From Streptomyces sp. TRM68367 (GTDB taxonomy: Bacteria; Actinomycetota; Actinomycetes; Streptomycetales; Streptomycetaceae), in the NCBI RefSeq assembly GCF_014495685.1, contig NZ_JACTVI010000027.1:27410-91409 (forward strand): DNA of 64,000 nt. The letters run 5' to 3'. Below the pieces are notes generated by a model, which was not told the origin of the DNA, ran no database searches, and saw only the letters and a program-made list of their open reading frames with translations. Both the position numbers and the translations under genes were made by a program. Shown here in pieces: positions 8,745 through 17,449 of the stretch (position 1 is the first letter of the stretch; each line of letters begins with the position of its first letter).

Positions 8745-9311
8745 CTACGCATGCCGCACATGCAGATGCCCCTGCGCCGGATACGCGGGCGGGGCGGGCG
8801 GGAGCAGGTCGGTCAAGTCGTAGCCCGTCTTGCGGGCCACACTGCATGAGGCCGTGTTGTCCGCCTGGTGCAGGAGGGTGAGGCGGGTCAGGCCGGACGC
8901 GGCGAAGGTGGTGAACGCCCAGTCGGTCAGGGTGTGCAGGGCGCGGGTGGCCACGCCGCGGCCTCGGGCGTGGGCGGCTGTCCAGTAGCCGACCTCGGCG
9001 GACTCGGCGCCCGGCGTGACGTCCTTGAGGATCACGTGTCCCGCCAGCCGTCCGCCGTTCTCCCCGTCCCCGTGCGGTTCCACGACCGCGAACGCGTACT
9101 GGTGTCCCGACTCCCAGCCCCGCCGCTGCTCGCGCAGCCACCGCGCAGCGCCCGCCTCGTCGTCCACGGCCCCGGTGATCCAGCGCCGCAGGGTCGCGTC
9201 CCGGTGCAGCGCGGCCAGTTCGGCGGCGTCCTGCGGAGTCCAGGGGCGCAGGGTGAGGGCCGGCGCGGTCGCAGTGGCGGGCGCGTGCAGGCGCGCGGTG
9301 ATCGGGGACAT
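8745..9311 (-). CDS. GNAT-family N-acetyltransferase (RimJ/RimL-like)
   Basis: Predicted to transfer acetyl from acetyl-CoA to an amine, perhaps a protein N-terminus. The 188-residue product has the Acetyltransf_3 layout: LTLRPWTPQDAAELAALH at residues 20-37, a mid beta region (GGRLAGHVILKDV), the pre-motif EVGYWTAAHARGRGVATRAL that forms the acetyl-CoA pyrophosphate loop (R/Q-x-x-G-x-G/A as ARGRGVA), and the C-terminal LTLLHQADNTASCSVARKTGY. The substrate cannot be inferred. It is convergent with the coiled-coil gene on its left and downstream of the SpoIIE gene, same strand, with only 31 bases between. Confidence 0.85.
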   Translation of the reverse strand: MSPITARLHAPATATAPALTLRPWTPQDAAELAALHRDATLRRWITGAVDDEAGAARWLREQRRGWESGHQYAFAVVEPHGDGENGGRLAGHVILKDVTPGAESAEVGYWTAAHARGRGVATRALHTLTDWAFTTFAASGLTRLTLLHQADNTASCSVARKTGYDLTDLLPPAPPAYPAQGHLHVRHA

Positions 9312-9342
9312 CGGAAGATGCTGTTGCGGGAGCCGTGCCGAG

Positions 9343-12018
9343 TCAGAACAGGCTCAGCAGGGCCTCCGCCGGATCCGTGAGGGTGCGGTCGCCGCCCGGG
9401 AGCGGGAGTTCGAACCACACCGTCTTGCCGCGCGGCGTACGGCGTGAGCCCCACGCCGCGCTGAGCAGGCCGACCAGTTGGAGCCCACGGCCGCCCTCGT
9501 CCGTGTCGCGGGCGCGGCGGCGGCGCGGCTGGACCAGCCCCGAGTCCCATACCTCGCAGACGAGCGTGCGGTCGAGCAGCAGACGCACTCTGATCTCGCC
9601 CTCGCCGTACCGCAGCGCGTTGGTCACCAGCTCGCTGACCAGCAACTCCGTGGTGTCGACCAGCTCTTCCATGTCCCAGCTGAGCAGCTGGGCCCGGGCG
9701 TACTCACGGGCCCGGCCCACGCTGCGCGGCTCGCGCAGCAGGGTCCAGTCGCCGACGGACTCGGCGGGCAGCCCTTGTACGCGTGCCATCAGCAATGCGA
9801 TGTCGTCCTCGCCGTGGTGGGTGTCGAGGGTGTTGAGGACGTGGTCGCAGACGTCCTCCAGTGGGTGCGCCGGGTCCCTCAGCGCCCCCACCAAGGCATC
9901 CAGGCCCTCATCGATGGACTGGTCGCGGCTTTCGACCAGTCCATCCGTGTAGAGCGCGAGCAGGGCGCTTTCGGGAAGTTCGACCTCGACCTCCTCGAAG
10001 GGCTCCCCGCCGACGCCGAGCGGCATGCCCGGCGGCACGTCGAGCATCAGCGCCGGCTCGCCGGGTTCGACCAGCACGGGCGGCAGATGGCCCGCGTTGG
10101 CGAAGGTGCAGCGCCTGGTGACGGAGTCGTAGACGGCGTACACGCAGGTCGCGAGGTACACCTCGGACAGGTCCGCCTCGCGGGGCCGGCGGGCCGCCCG
10201 CGTCGCCTGCTGGACACCGCCCGGCGCGCCGAGACCGCGCGCGATCTCGTCCAACTGGGACAGCACCTCGGCCGGTTCGAGGTCGAGCTGCGCCAGCGTG
10301 CGGACCGCCGTACGGAGTTCGCCCATGGCGACGGCGGCGCGCAGGCCGCGGCCCATGACGTCGCCGACGACCAACGCGGTGCGGTGACCGGGCAGTTCGA
10401 TCACGTCGAACCAGTCGCCGCCGACCTCGCTGGGACGGCCCGTGTTCGCGTTGCCGGGCAGGTAGCGGCAGGCGATGTCGAGGCCGGAGGCCTCCGGGTC
10501 GCCGGGCGGGAGCAGGGACCGTTGCAGTATCAGCGCGCGCTCGTGCTCGCGCCGGTACAGGCGGGCGTTGTCGATGCAGACGGCGGCCCGCGCGGCGAGC
10601 TCCACGGCCAGGGCGCGGTCCCGCTCCCCGAACGGCTCACTGCCCTTCGTCCGGGCGAACTGCACCAGTCCTACGACCGTGTCATGGGCGACCATCGGCA
10701 CGGCGAGCGTGGACTGCACGAGGCCGCCGTCCTCGCCGGAGACGTTGCGCGGGCGGGCGGTGCGCAGGGCGTCCGCGCAGGGCGAGTTGAACGGGTAGTG
10801 GTGGACCGCGCCCACCGCGACGGGCTCGCCTGCACCGGCGAAGGGCACGTCGCAGACGGCGCTGGCGAAGGCGACCCGGCGCAGTTCCGCGCTGCCGTCG
10901 GCGAGGCCCGGCGGGGTCTCGTCGCCCACCAGGAGCCCCTGGTAGAGGTCGACGGTGGCCAGGTCGCAGAAGCCGGGCACGACGACGTCGAGGAGTTCGC
11001 GTGCGGTGGTCTCCAGGTCGAGGGAGTTGCCGATCCGGGCGCCGGCCTCGTTGAGGAGGGCGAGATTGCGCCGCGCGGCGGCGGCCTCGCGGGCGGCGGC
11101 GCGGCGACGGGTGACGTCGTTTCCGAGCCAGGCGACGCCGATGGGGCGGCCGGAACCGCTGTGCACGCGGTAGAGGTTGACGGACCAGTGGCGGCGGTCG
11201 TCCCTGCCCGGCAGGTAGCCGGTGATGTTCATGTCCGTGATGGACTCGCCGGTCTCCAGCACCCGGCGCAGGGTCGCGGCGACCCGTTCGGCCTCGCTGC
11301 GCGGCAGGTAGTCGTGGACGCCCCGGCCGCGGTGGTCGTCGGGGGTGCCGCCGAAGGTGGAGGCGAACCGCTGGTTGACGCGGCGGACCCGCAGGTCGGG
11401 GTCGATCAGCAGGAAGCCGAAGGGAGATTGGCCGAATATCGACTGCGCGGCGGCGAGGTCGGTCTCGATGCCGCGCAGGGTGCGTACGTCCACGACGATG
11501 CAGACGGCGGCCTTCTCGCCCTCCTCGGTGCGCGTCGGCATGACGTACACCTCGGCCAGCCCCTCCTGCCCGCGCTCTCCCCCAAGCTCTCGGTTTCGCT
11601 CTGGCAGGGAGGCACCCCCACCGGCGGAGTCCGGGATCCGGAAGGGGACCACGCCGGTCCACTCCCGGCCGTCGAGGATCTCGGCCATCTTCCGCTGGCC
11701 CTGTTCGCGCAGGTCGGGGTCGATGAACGCCTCGATGGGGTCCATGCCGACGGCGTGTTCGGCGGGGATGCCGAAGAGCTGCTCGGCGCGCAGGCTCCAC
11801 TGGTCGACGAGCCCGTCCGGGCCGATGGAGAAGGAGGCGACCTTGATGTAGTCGTAGATGGAGCCGGGCGGACTGCTCTGCCACATGCTGTCCCCGGGCG
11901 GCACACCCTCGCCGGGAAGAGCACCCGCGGCGTCGGAAGCGGGGCCGCTGTCGCCCCTCGACCTCGCGCCGTCCGACGGGTCCTCGGACTCCGTGGCCTT
12001 CGCTGGTATCTCGCTCAC
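9343..12018 (-). CDS. PAS-PAS-GAF-SpoIIE phosphatase with C-terminal HATPase (RsbW-like) domain
   Basis: A multi-domain regulator that should dephosphorylate anti-anti-sigma factors and, through its C-terminal ATP-binding domain, may also phosphorylate them or bind a sigma factor. The 891-residue order is a PAS domain (about residues 55-165, FSIGPDGLVDQWS), a second PAS (about 180-300, SPFGFLLIDPDLRVRRVN), GAF (about 315-480), SpoIIE/PP2C (about 500-735; GGDWFDVIEL, VVGDVMGRGLRAA, FANAGHLPPV, LYTDGLVE, DDIALLMAR) and HATPase_c (about 755-880; ELVTNALRYG, DEGGRGLQLV). The GTG at 12016-12018 has GGAGGGG upstream. The longer reading to 12213 lacks conserved sequence. A 15-codon interspersed repeat sits inside the first PAS domain. 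Confidence 0.9.
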   Translation of the reverse strand: MSEIPAKATESEDPSDGARSRGDSGPASDAAGALPGEGVPPGDSMWQSSPPGSIYDYIKVASFSIGPDGLVDQWSLRAEQLFGIPAEHAVGMDPIEAFIDPDLREQGQRKMAEILDGREWTGVVPFRIPDSAGGGASLPERNRELGGERGQEGLAEVYVMPTRTEEGEKAAVCIVVDVRTLRGIETDLAAAQSIFGQSPFGFLLIDPDLRVRRVNQRFASTFGGTPDDHRGRGVHDYLPRSEAERVAATLRRVLETGESITDMNITGYLPGRDDRRHWSVNLYRVHSGSGRPIGVAWLGNDVTRRRAAAREAAAARRNLALLNEAGARIGNSLDLETTARELLDVVVPGFCDLATVDLYQGLLVGDETPPGLADGSAELRRVAFASAVCDVPFAGAGEPVAVGAVHHYPFNSPCADALRTARPRNVSGEDGGLVQSTLAVPMVAHDTVVGLVQFARTKGSEPFGERDRALAVELAARAAVCIDNARLYRREHERALILQRSLLPPGDPEASGLDIACRYLPGNANTGRPSEVGGDWFDVIELPGHRTALVVGDVMGRGLRAAVAMGELRTAVRTLAQLDLEPAEVLSQLDEIARGLGAPGGVQQATRAARRPREADLSEVYLATCVYAVYDSVTRRCTFANAGHLPPVLVEPGEPALMLDVPPGMPLGVGGEPFEEVEVELPESALLALYTDGLVESRDQSIDEGLDALVGALRDPAHPLEDVCDHVLNTLDTHHGEDDIALLMARVQGLPAESVGDWTLLREPRSVGRAREYARAQLLSWDMEELVDTTELLVSELVTNALRYGEGEIRVRLLLDRTLVCEVWDSGLVQPRRRRARDTDEGGRGLQLVGLLSAAWGSRRTPRGKTVWFELPLPGGDRTLTDPAEALLSLF
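11577..11621 (-). repeat. Streptomyces interspersed palindromic-type repeat inserted in frame
   Basis: A 45-base element starting CTCCCCCAAGCTC and ending GGCACCCCCAC matches in style the short GC-rich interspersed repeats common between streptomycete genes. Here it is inside the SpoIIE gene. It is exactly 15 codons long and reads GGGASLPERNRELGG plus flanking residues without a stop. It splits the strand region of the first PAS domain (PFRIPDS and LAEVYVMP). Confidence 0.6.
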
Positions 12019-12384
12019 GCGAACCGTCCCCTCCAGCTCACCGCGTCCGGCACCGGTCACCGGGGGCGGCTGCCCGCAGTATCCAGCACTACGGTGCCGC
12101 ACAACACGGTGTTCACGATCACAGCACGGTCCCGATGGTTTTTGGACCGGGCCGCAAGAACACTTCCAGTCTTCTAACCAGGGGACACGTCGTCGAATCA
12201 CGCACCCGGTCAACCGTTGCCGGCCCGACCCGGAGGCTGGACACGATTGTTACGGCTGCACAAGGACACGGTGCCGCCGCGAGGCGGGTTCACCATCGAT
12301 CGGCACCGATGGGCGGGCGGCTCGGCGCAGGGCCGGATCGGCCGGATACCGGTGGGTCGCCTTCCGCCGGATACCGGGGCGGCT
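12019..12384. other. Intergenic region upstream of the SpoIIE gene
   Basis: The 366 bases separate two minus-strand genes. They hold the promoter side of the SpoIIE gene (AT-richer block about 12095-12190). Close to the end of the lone HATPase gene lie two exact copies of CCGGATACCGG (about 12340-12380) and a degenerate third. No reading frame there looks coding. No transcription terminator with a T-run is evident. Confidence 0.4.
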
Positions 12385-12885
12385 TCAGCCGGGTACCGCG
12401 AGTTCGAACCACACCGTCTTGCCCGTGTGGCCGGGGCGGGTGCCCCAGCGGCGGGACGAGGAGGCGACCAGTTGCAGACCGCGGCCGCTCTCGTCGTCGG
12501 GACGGGCGTGGCGCTCGCGGGGCGGGTCGGGGAGGGAGTCGGAGACCTCGACCAGCAGGACGCCGTTCAGGTCCGAGGGGCGGACCAGACGGACGCCGAT
12601 GGGGCCGATGGCATGCCGCAGGGAGTTGGTCACCAGCTCGCTGACCAGCAGGGTCGTGATGTCACCGACACTGTCCAGGCCCCAGTGGCGCAGCTGGCCG
12701 CGGACGGCGGCGCGGGCGGTGCGCACGGCGCCGGGGTCCGCGGGAAAGGTCCATTCGGCGCAGTCGTCTTCGGTGTCGATCACGCCGATCACTTCCCAGG
12801 CAAGCAGCCCACCCATGTCTGGTTTCGTGGGGTTAATGGGCACATACCCGATATCCGGGGTGCAGTACCGCCCGGAGCGGCGCAC
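12385..12885 (-). CDS. ATP-binding anti-sigma regulatory factor (HATPase_c, RsbW-like)
   Basis: A stand-alone HATPase of up to 166 residues. The kinase core runs FPADPGAVRTARAAVR, then TLLVSELVTNSLRHA (N-box), VEVSDSLPDPP (G1) and ESGRGLQLV (G2), ending GKTVWFELAVPG. Streptomyces encodes dozens of such proteins that bind or phosphorylate STAS anti-anti-sigma partners. The C-terminal bases share CGAGTTCGAACCACACCGTCTTGCC-type sequence with the HATPase domain of the neighbouring SpoIIE gene, so the two are paralogous. The start is uncertain: GTG at 12885 gives the longest frame, while a later GTG (VPINPT) or ATG (MGGLLAW) could be used. None has a clear ribosome site. Confidence 0.82.
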   Translation of the reverse strand: MRRSGRYCTPDIGYVPINPTKPDMGGLLAWEVIGVIDTEDDCAEWTFPADPGAVRTARAAVRGQLRHWGLDSVGDITTLLVSELVTNSLRHAIGPIGVRLVRPSDLNGVLLVEVSDSLPDPPRERHARPDDESGRGLQLVASSSRRWGTRPGHTGKTVWFELAVPG

Positions 12886-12951
12886 TGTGGCACGAACGGC
12901 GTACGGGTGCCCTCGGTGGATGGCCCGTACGGCGCGCTCCCCTGGCGGGCC

Positions 12952-13374
12952 TCACGCGCCGGCCGTTCCTCCGAGAGTGAGGCCGAGGTGGATCAGGGTG
13001 TCGCGGACGGCCGGGACGTCCTGGTCGAGCCAGTCCACGTCCCAGATCTCGTCGGGGGTGAGCCAGCGCAGGGCGTCGTGGTCCTCCAGCGGCTCGGGGG
13101 CGGCGGAGCCGGGGAGGAGGCGGGCGGTCCAGACGTGCAGGACGTACGGCGGCTTCAGGGGCCACTCGCCGGGTACGCGGTCGCCGGCCTCGGCCTCGAC
13201 GCCGAGTTCCTCGCGCAGTTCCCGGACGACCGCGAGCTCGGGCGCCTCGCCCTCCTCGACCTTGCCGCCGGGCAGCTCCCAGCGGCCGGCGAGGTCGGCG
13301 GGGGCGCTGCGGCGGGCGGCGAGCAGGCGTCCACGGTGGTGTACGGCGGCGCCGACGACGATTCGCTTGAGCAT
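12952..13374 (-). CDS. NUDIX hydrolase (MutT-like)
   Basis: Predicted to hydrolyse a nucleoside diphosphate derivative, possibly oxidised dGTP. The 140-residue product starts MLKRIVVGAAVHHRGRLL, has the pre-box RWELPGGKVEEGE and the full Nudix box G-x5-E-x7-R-E-x2-E-E-x-G-V (residues about 37-59, RELREELGV). WLTPDEIWDVDWLDQD follows the Nudix fold. The ATG at 13372-13374 is chosen because homologous sequence begins there; the 16 extra codons upstream read as intergenic. Size and motif spacing fit 8-oxo-dGTP diphosphatases, but substrate is not provable by sequence. Confidence 0.85.
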   Translation of the reverse strand: MLKRIVVGAAVHHRGRLLAARRSAPADLAGRWELPGGKVEEGEAPELAVVRELREELGVEAEAGDRVPGEWPLKPPYVLHVWTARLLPGSAAPEPLEDHDALRWLTPDEIWDVDWLDQDVPAVRDTLIHLGLTLGGTAGA

Positions 13375-13454
13375 GCCGGGAGGGTAACGGTGAGCAAGCC
13401 CCCGCCCCCGAACCCCGACCACTGCCCGACTCGACCAGCCAGGAGCTCGCTGCC

Positions 13455-13499
13455 TCCGGGGGCTCCGCCCCGGACCCCGGCAGGGGCCTCGCCCCCTGC
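13455..13499 (-). terminator. Tandem GC-rich hairpins downstream of the SPOR gene
   Basis: Two adjacent perfect 7-bp stems: TCCGGGG/CCCCGGA (13455-13461 with 13468-13474, loop six bases) and GCAGGGG/CCCCTGC (13480-13486 with 13493-13499, loop six bases). They lie just beyond the 3' end of the minus-strand SPOR gene. They match the GGGGCTCCGCCCC-type terminator-like sequences frequent in Streptomyces, which lack a U-tract. Confidence 0.6.
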
Positions 13500-13521
13500 A
13501 CCCCGCGACGGCGTCGGCCCG

Positions 13522-13716
13522 TCAGTTGTCCGTCGCCGCCGTGCCGTTCTGGCCGACCCGCTCCACCGAATACGTCTGCCGGTGTCCGCTGCTGTCGAGG
13601 CTGTCCGCTATCTTCTCGGCCTCGATGCGGGTCGCGTACCGGCCGACGCGGTAGCGATTGCCGTTGTCGTCCTGGCGAACGACGAGCCAGGGAAGAGTCA
13701 CCGTGCTGTCGCTCAT
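13522..13716 (-). CDS. Small SPOR-domain-like protein
   Basis: A 64-residue protein, MSDSTVTLPWLVVRQDDNGN followed by YRVGRYATRIEAEKIADSLD, ending NGTAATDN. It resembles the short Streptomyces proteins annotated as SPOR domain-containing, with a beta-alpha-beta pattern and a conserved W near residue 10. It has no signal peptide, unlike classical peptidoglycan-binding SPOR proteins, so it is probably cytoplasmic and its ligand is unknown. Hairpins that look like its terminator follow. Confidence 0.7.
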   Translation of the reverse strand: MSDSTVTLPWLVVRQDDNGNRYRVGRYATRIEAEKIADSLDSSGHRQTYSVERVGQNGTAATDN

Positions 13717-14070
13717 CGCGCCCCTCCACTCCCCGTCCGCGGCTCATGCCGTGCCCCACCCGCTAAGGAAACCGCAATGCGCATATGCCCGAGCCTACGC
13801 CTTACCTTCACGCACCGAATACGGCTTTTTACAAAGAGGTAGGCAACCGGCCAGCATTCAGCGGGCGTAAGGAATCGCGTGCACCCCTTCACGCGCCTGC
13901 GCTTCGGGGCGGCGACATGCCGGAGACGGGCCAGGGCGACCCGCGGGAACGCCGGTGAGAACGGCCGGATCAGTGCGGCCGTGGGGTGAGGGAGGAAAGC
14001 AGGAACAGCGGGCGGGCCCGCGCGCAGCGTGCGCTATGTCACTTCGCGGGCCGCCGTCGCGCGGAGCGCA
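13717..14070. other. Intergenic region between SPOR and GntR genes
   Basis: The 354 bases contain an AT-richer patch (about 13780-13850, with CGAATACGGCTTTTTACAAAG) that probably holds the promoter of the SPOR gene. The remainder is GC-rich with no convincing reading frame, RNA gene or repeat. Confidence 0.4.
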
Positions 14071-14823
14071 CTACTTCACCGGCAAGTGATACGACACCCG
14101 GTACCGGTCCGCCGGGATCACCACGTCCGCCGTCTCTACGGGGCGGCCGGAGGCGTAGAACGTGCGCTGGACGACCAGGACGACATGGCCGGGGACGCCG
14201 CCGAGGAGGAGGAGTTCCTCTGCGAGGCCGGGGCGGGCGCCGGCCTCCTCGGTGACGTTGTCGACGATCACGTCGATGGCGCGCATGCGCTCGACGACGC
14301 CCATGCCGCCGAGCGGACCCTCCTCGGGCAGCATCACGGGCGTACGGCCGGTCACGGCGAGCGGCTCCCAGGACGTGGAGAGCATCATCGCCTCGCCGGC
14401 CTCCCGGAAGAGATACTTCGTGCACATCACCGGGTCACCGGCCTGGATCCCGAGCCGCTCGGCGATGGCACCGCTGGCCTCGGCCTGATCGCTGCTGGAC
14501 TCCCACGTGCCGCGCACGGCGGCGTCCGCCTGCTCCTGCCGGAAGGGCGTGGCGCCGCTGGACGGGCGGTAGCCGGAGCGGGCGATCCGGCGGGGCACGG
14601 GCAGCTCGCGCACGTACGTCCCGGAACCGGAGCGGCCCTCGACCAGCCCCTCGGCCATGAGCACCTTGCGCGCCTCCAGGGCGACGGTGTCCGAGACGCC
14701 GTACTCCTCTCGGATTCTGGCCTGCGAGGGGAGCCGGGTGTGCGGGGGCAGCAGACCGTCAACGATCTTCTTGCGGAGATCATCCGCGACACGCAGGTAC
14801 GCCGGCTGCTCACCGAATGTCAC
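14071..14823 (-). CDS. GntR-family (HutC-type) transcriptional regulator with UTRA domain
   Basis: DNA-binding repressor whose C-terminal UTRA domain binds a small ligand. The 250 residues have a winged helix at about 8-75 (YLRVADDLRKKIVDG, LPSQARIREEYGVSDTVALEARKVLMAEGL) and UTRA at about 95-245 (AIAERLGIQAGDPVMCTKYLF, ADVVIPADRYRVSYHLPV). The start is GTG at 14823 with GGGAG upstream. Neighbours give no metabolic clue: the next gene on the left is 350 bases away, and upstream is the tail of an unrelated membrane protein. The roughly 150-base upstream region (14824-14970) carries two AGGTTGT copies 33 bases apart that could be part of an autoregulatory operator. This is inference. Confidence 0.88.
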   Translation of the reverse strand: MTFGEQPAYLRVADDLRKKIVDGLLPPHTRLPSQARIREEYGVSDTVALEARKVLMAEGLVEGRSGSGTYVRELPVPRRIARSGYRPSSGATPFRQEQADAAVRGTWESSSDQAEASGAIAERLGIQAGDPVMCTKYLFREAGEAMMLSTSWEPLAVTGRTPVMLPEEGPLGGMGVVERMRAIDVIVDNVTEEAGARPGLAEELLLLGGVPGHVVLVVQRTFYASGRPVETADVVIPADRYRVSYHLPVK

Positions 14824-14970
14824 TGGCCGCTCCCATCAGGTTGTACAGACAGCAACAGCGTGGCAACGGTAGGTTGTGCCAAGCAAGCAAAGGCCAGAGA
14901 ATCACCCGATGTGATGACTTGAGGCCGCAGAGGGCTTTACCCAGGCACTTTCTCCCCGCTATGGCCTCGC

Positions 14971-16134
14971 TCACACCTCGGCACCGGAGTCTCCGCCTCC
15001 GCTCTCACCGCTCTCCTCGTAGGCCGGCGGCGTGGTGGCCAGGCCCAGAGCCTTGCGTGCGGTGACCGACCTCTGGGGAGTGATGAGGTCGTAGGCCTTG
15101 TCGTAGTGCTCGTAGAAGGTGTCGACGTCGGGGGACTTGGCGGCCCGCGCCCACTCCTGGCGCGCCTTGTCCAGGCCGGCGGCCAGGTCCGAGACCGGCC
15201 GCTCGGCGCCGGCGGGCCAGCGGTGCCCGCGCAGCATCCGGGTCTGCTCGGCGAGCGCCGCCGAGACCCGCCCGGCCCAGGCCCGGTGGCCCCCGAGGTC
15301 GTCCTCGACGTACTCGGTGTCGGGCGCCGACTCCAGCGCGGCGTTCTGGACGCGCTCGGCCTTGAGGTAGGCGACCTGGTCGCCGTCGAGCGTCGTCCCG
15401 TCCTCGCGCAGCGAGCCGGTCAGGTGGCCCGACTCGTTCGCGTTGCCGAACACACAGGTGATCGCGCGGTCGCCCAGGGTCCAGGTCTCGCGGCTCGGCA
15501 GCAGGTAGTAGACCTCCGCCTCCTTCGGTACGGCCCAGGTGTCCATGGCGTAGGTGTCCTGGAGCGCGTAGCAGCGCTCGTCGGCGGTGTCCGCGACCGA
15601 CCTGTCGCCCGGGAAGCGGCCGTCGGAGAGCTTGACGACGGCGAACACCTCCCCGTCGTGCGCGCCGCCGCACGGCACCCGGTCGACGTCGTACGTGTCC
15701 CCCTCCATGCCGCCCGGCGAGTCGAAGCACTCGCCCTTGCGCAGCGTCAGGCTCTCGTTGCCGCGCACGGCGTCCCTGAGCCCGTCCCAGGCGTCCGCCA
15801 CGACGCCCGTGGACAGCGACACCACCCACAGGGCGAGTCCGGCCGAGGACAGCACGGACCCGGCGATCGCCATGCCCCGGCCGCGCTCGCCCTTCCGCCG
15901 GATCTGGCGCAGCGCGATCAGTCCCAGCACGAGCCCGGCGGCCGGCAGGAAGCACAGGAGCCCGAGGACGAGCGCCGCGATGGACACGCCGTTGACCGGC
16001 GGCGGGGCGCCGTACGTGCCGTTCGAGCCGTAGAGATACGGGCCGTACGGACCGGGTCCCTGGCCCCAGGGGCCGGGCGGCTGCCTGTGCGGGTGCTGGG
16101 GCTGGTGGGGCCCGGAGGGCGGAGGTATGGACAC
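14971..16134 (-). CDS. DUF4190 / septum-formation domain membrane protein
   Basis: A 387-residue protein. Residues 1-50 are Pro/Gly/Tyr-rich (GPWGQGPGPYGPYLYG). Two transmembrane segments form DUF4190 (GVSIAALVLGLLCFLPAAGL and the segment near AIAGSVLSSAGLALWVVS) with a basic IRRKGERGRG loop between. The C-terminal extracytoplasmic part resembles the Septum_form domain (LRKGECFDSPGG, VPCGGAHDGEVFAVV, DERCYALQDTY) with paired cysteines. The start chosen is GTG at 16132-16134 behind AGGAG, because DUF4190 proteins start with such a short proline-rich head; the open frame continues further but is antisense to the serpin gene. A role in cell wall or septum biology is suggested by the domain name only. 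Confidence 0.85.
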   Translation of the reverse strand: MSIPPPSGPHQPQHPHRQPPGPWGQGPGPYGPYLYGSNGTYGAPPPVNGVSIAALVLGLLCFLPAAGLVLGLIALRQIRRKGERGRGMAIAGSVLSSAGLALWVVSLSTGVVADAWDGLRDAVRGNESLTLRKGECFDSPGGMEGDTYDVDRVPCGGAHDGEVFAVVKLSDGRFPGDRSVADTADERCYALQDTYAMDTWAVPKEAEVYYLLPSRETWTLGDRAITCVFGNANESGHLTGSLREDGTTLDGDQVAYLKAERVQNAALESAPDTEYVEDDLGGHRAWAGRVSAALAEQTRMLRGHRWPAGAERPVSDLAAGLDKARQEWARAAKSPDVDTFYEHYDKAYDLITPQRSVTARKALGLATTPPAYEESGESGGGDSGAEV

Positions 16135-16221
16135 GGGTACCGTGCTCCTGGCTGAGGCGGGATCGGTGAAGAACCGGTGTGCGGCTGGGCGCATCGTAAG
16201 CGGACGGCACAGGGGGGCGGA

Positions 16222-17442
16222 ATGCAGGTGACGAAAGCGACGATCCGGGCGGTGAACGCCCTGACCACCCGCTGGGCGGGGGAAGTTCGCCAGAGCACGG
16301 TCTTCTCGGCCGCCGGGGTCTGGCCGCTGCTCGCCCTTCTGGCCGACGGCGCGGCGGGCGCGGCACGGGCGGAGCTGACGGAGGCGGTCGGGCTGCCCGG
16401 CGGGCGGTCGGGCGGTCAGTCGGGGGCGGCGGCGCGGGAGTTGCTCGCCGCGCTGGACTCCGCACGCGGCCTGGACGCGGCCCTGGGACTGTGGACGAAG
16501 CGCACGCTGGAGCTGCGGGAGGCGTGGGCGGCCGGGCTGCCCGCCGACGCGCACGGCGTGCTCACCGGGGACGTGGCGGCCGACCGGGAGGCGTTGGACG
16601 CCTGGGCGGCCAAGCGGACCGGCGGACTCATCGAGCGCATGCCGGTACGGCTGACGAAGGACACCGAACTGGTGCTGGCGAGCGCGCTGGCGCTGCGGAC
16701 GCGGTGGCTGCGGCCCTTCCACGAGGTGCCGTGGCAGCCGGCGGACGGGCCGTGGCGCGACCGCGTGCTGCGGGGCCTGCGCCGCAGAAGCGCACTCCTG
16801 GACCGGGTCGCCGTGGCGGACACACCGCACGGACAGGTCACCGAGCTGAAGGTGCTCGGCGACAACGCCGTGGACGTGCATCTGCTGCTCGGCGAGGAGG
16901 AGATGACGCCCGGCCAGGTGCTCGGCGCGGGGGTGGACCTCCTCGCGGGCAGCCACCCGGTCGTACCGGGCCCGCAGCTGCCGTGCGGAGACGCGGGCCC
17001 CGGCCTGCGGGTCGTCGAGGTGTCGAGCATGAGACCCGATCCGCCGACGCTGGACGTCAGGACCGTGGCGTACGACGTGGCGGCGGACCACGACCTGCTC
17101 AGGCAGCCGGAGTTGTTCGGCCTCACGTCCGCGAGCCAGGCCATCACCGGCCACTTTCCCGGCATCGCCGCCTTCCCCCTGTTCATCGAATCGGCCCGGC
17201 AGTCGGCGCTCGCCCGCTTCGGCGCCCGCGGCTTCGAGGCCGCCGCGGTGACGGTGTTCCCAGCAGCCGGCGCAGGCATACCGGAACTCCGCTACCGCAC
17301 GACCGTCGTCGAGGCCACCTTCGGCCGGCCGTTCGGCTTCCTGGCGCTGCACCGTCACTCACGCCTCGTCCTCGCGGCGGGCTGGGTCACCGACCCGGAG
17401 CCCTTCCGCGAGGACGAGGACACCTACGCGGTGCGGGATTGA
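16222..17442 (+). CDS. Serpin-family serine protease inhibitor
   Basis: A 406-residue serpin. Family features include STVFSAAGVWPLLALLADGA near the start (the helix-B serine region), GLWTKRTLELREAW, TELVLASALALRTRW, the late hinge GARGFEAAAVTVFPAAG leading into the reactive loop, and the C-terminal strand FGFLALHRHSRLVLAAGWV. It has no signal peptide, so it should act in the cytoplasm. The ATG at 16222 has GGGGGGCGGA directly upstream. The gene is divergent from the DUF4190 gene and convergent with the subtilisin gene, whose 3' end lies seven bases away. Inhibitory activity is likely but not certain: the hinge is short of small residues compared with classic inhibitory serpins. Confidence 0.85.
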   Translation: MQVTKATIRAVNALTTRWAGEVRQSTVFSAAGVWPLLALLADGAAGAARAELTEAVGLPGGRSGGQSGAAARELLAALDSARGLDAALGLWTKRTLELREAWAAGLPADAHGVLTGDVAADREALDAWAAKRTGGLIERMPVRLTKDTELVLASALALRTRWLRPFHEVPWQPADGPWRDRVLRGLRRRSALLDRVAVADTPHGQVTELKVLGDNAVDVHLLLGEEEMTPGQVLGAGVDLLAGSHPVVPGPQLPCGDAGPGLRVVEVSSMRPDPPTLDVRTVAYDVAADHDLLRQPELFGLTSASQAITGHFPGIAAFPLFIESARQSALARFGARGFEAAAVTVFPAAGAGIPELRYRTTVVEATFGRPFGFLALHRHSRLVLAAGWVTDPEPFREDEDTYAVRD

Positions 17443-17449
17443 CAGGGCG

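Noticed and set aside
9478..12177. Long 899-codon open frame on the plus strand
   Set aside because: It is antisense to the SpoIIE gene. The minus frame has clear domain motifs and third-position GC; the plus frame has none and is a mirror artefact of high GC.
16134..17358. N-terminal extension of the DUF4190 protein
   Set aside because: It is antisense to the serpin gene. The conserved DUF4190 protein starts after the AGGAG-preceded GTG at 16134.
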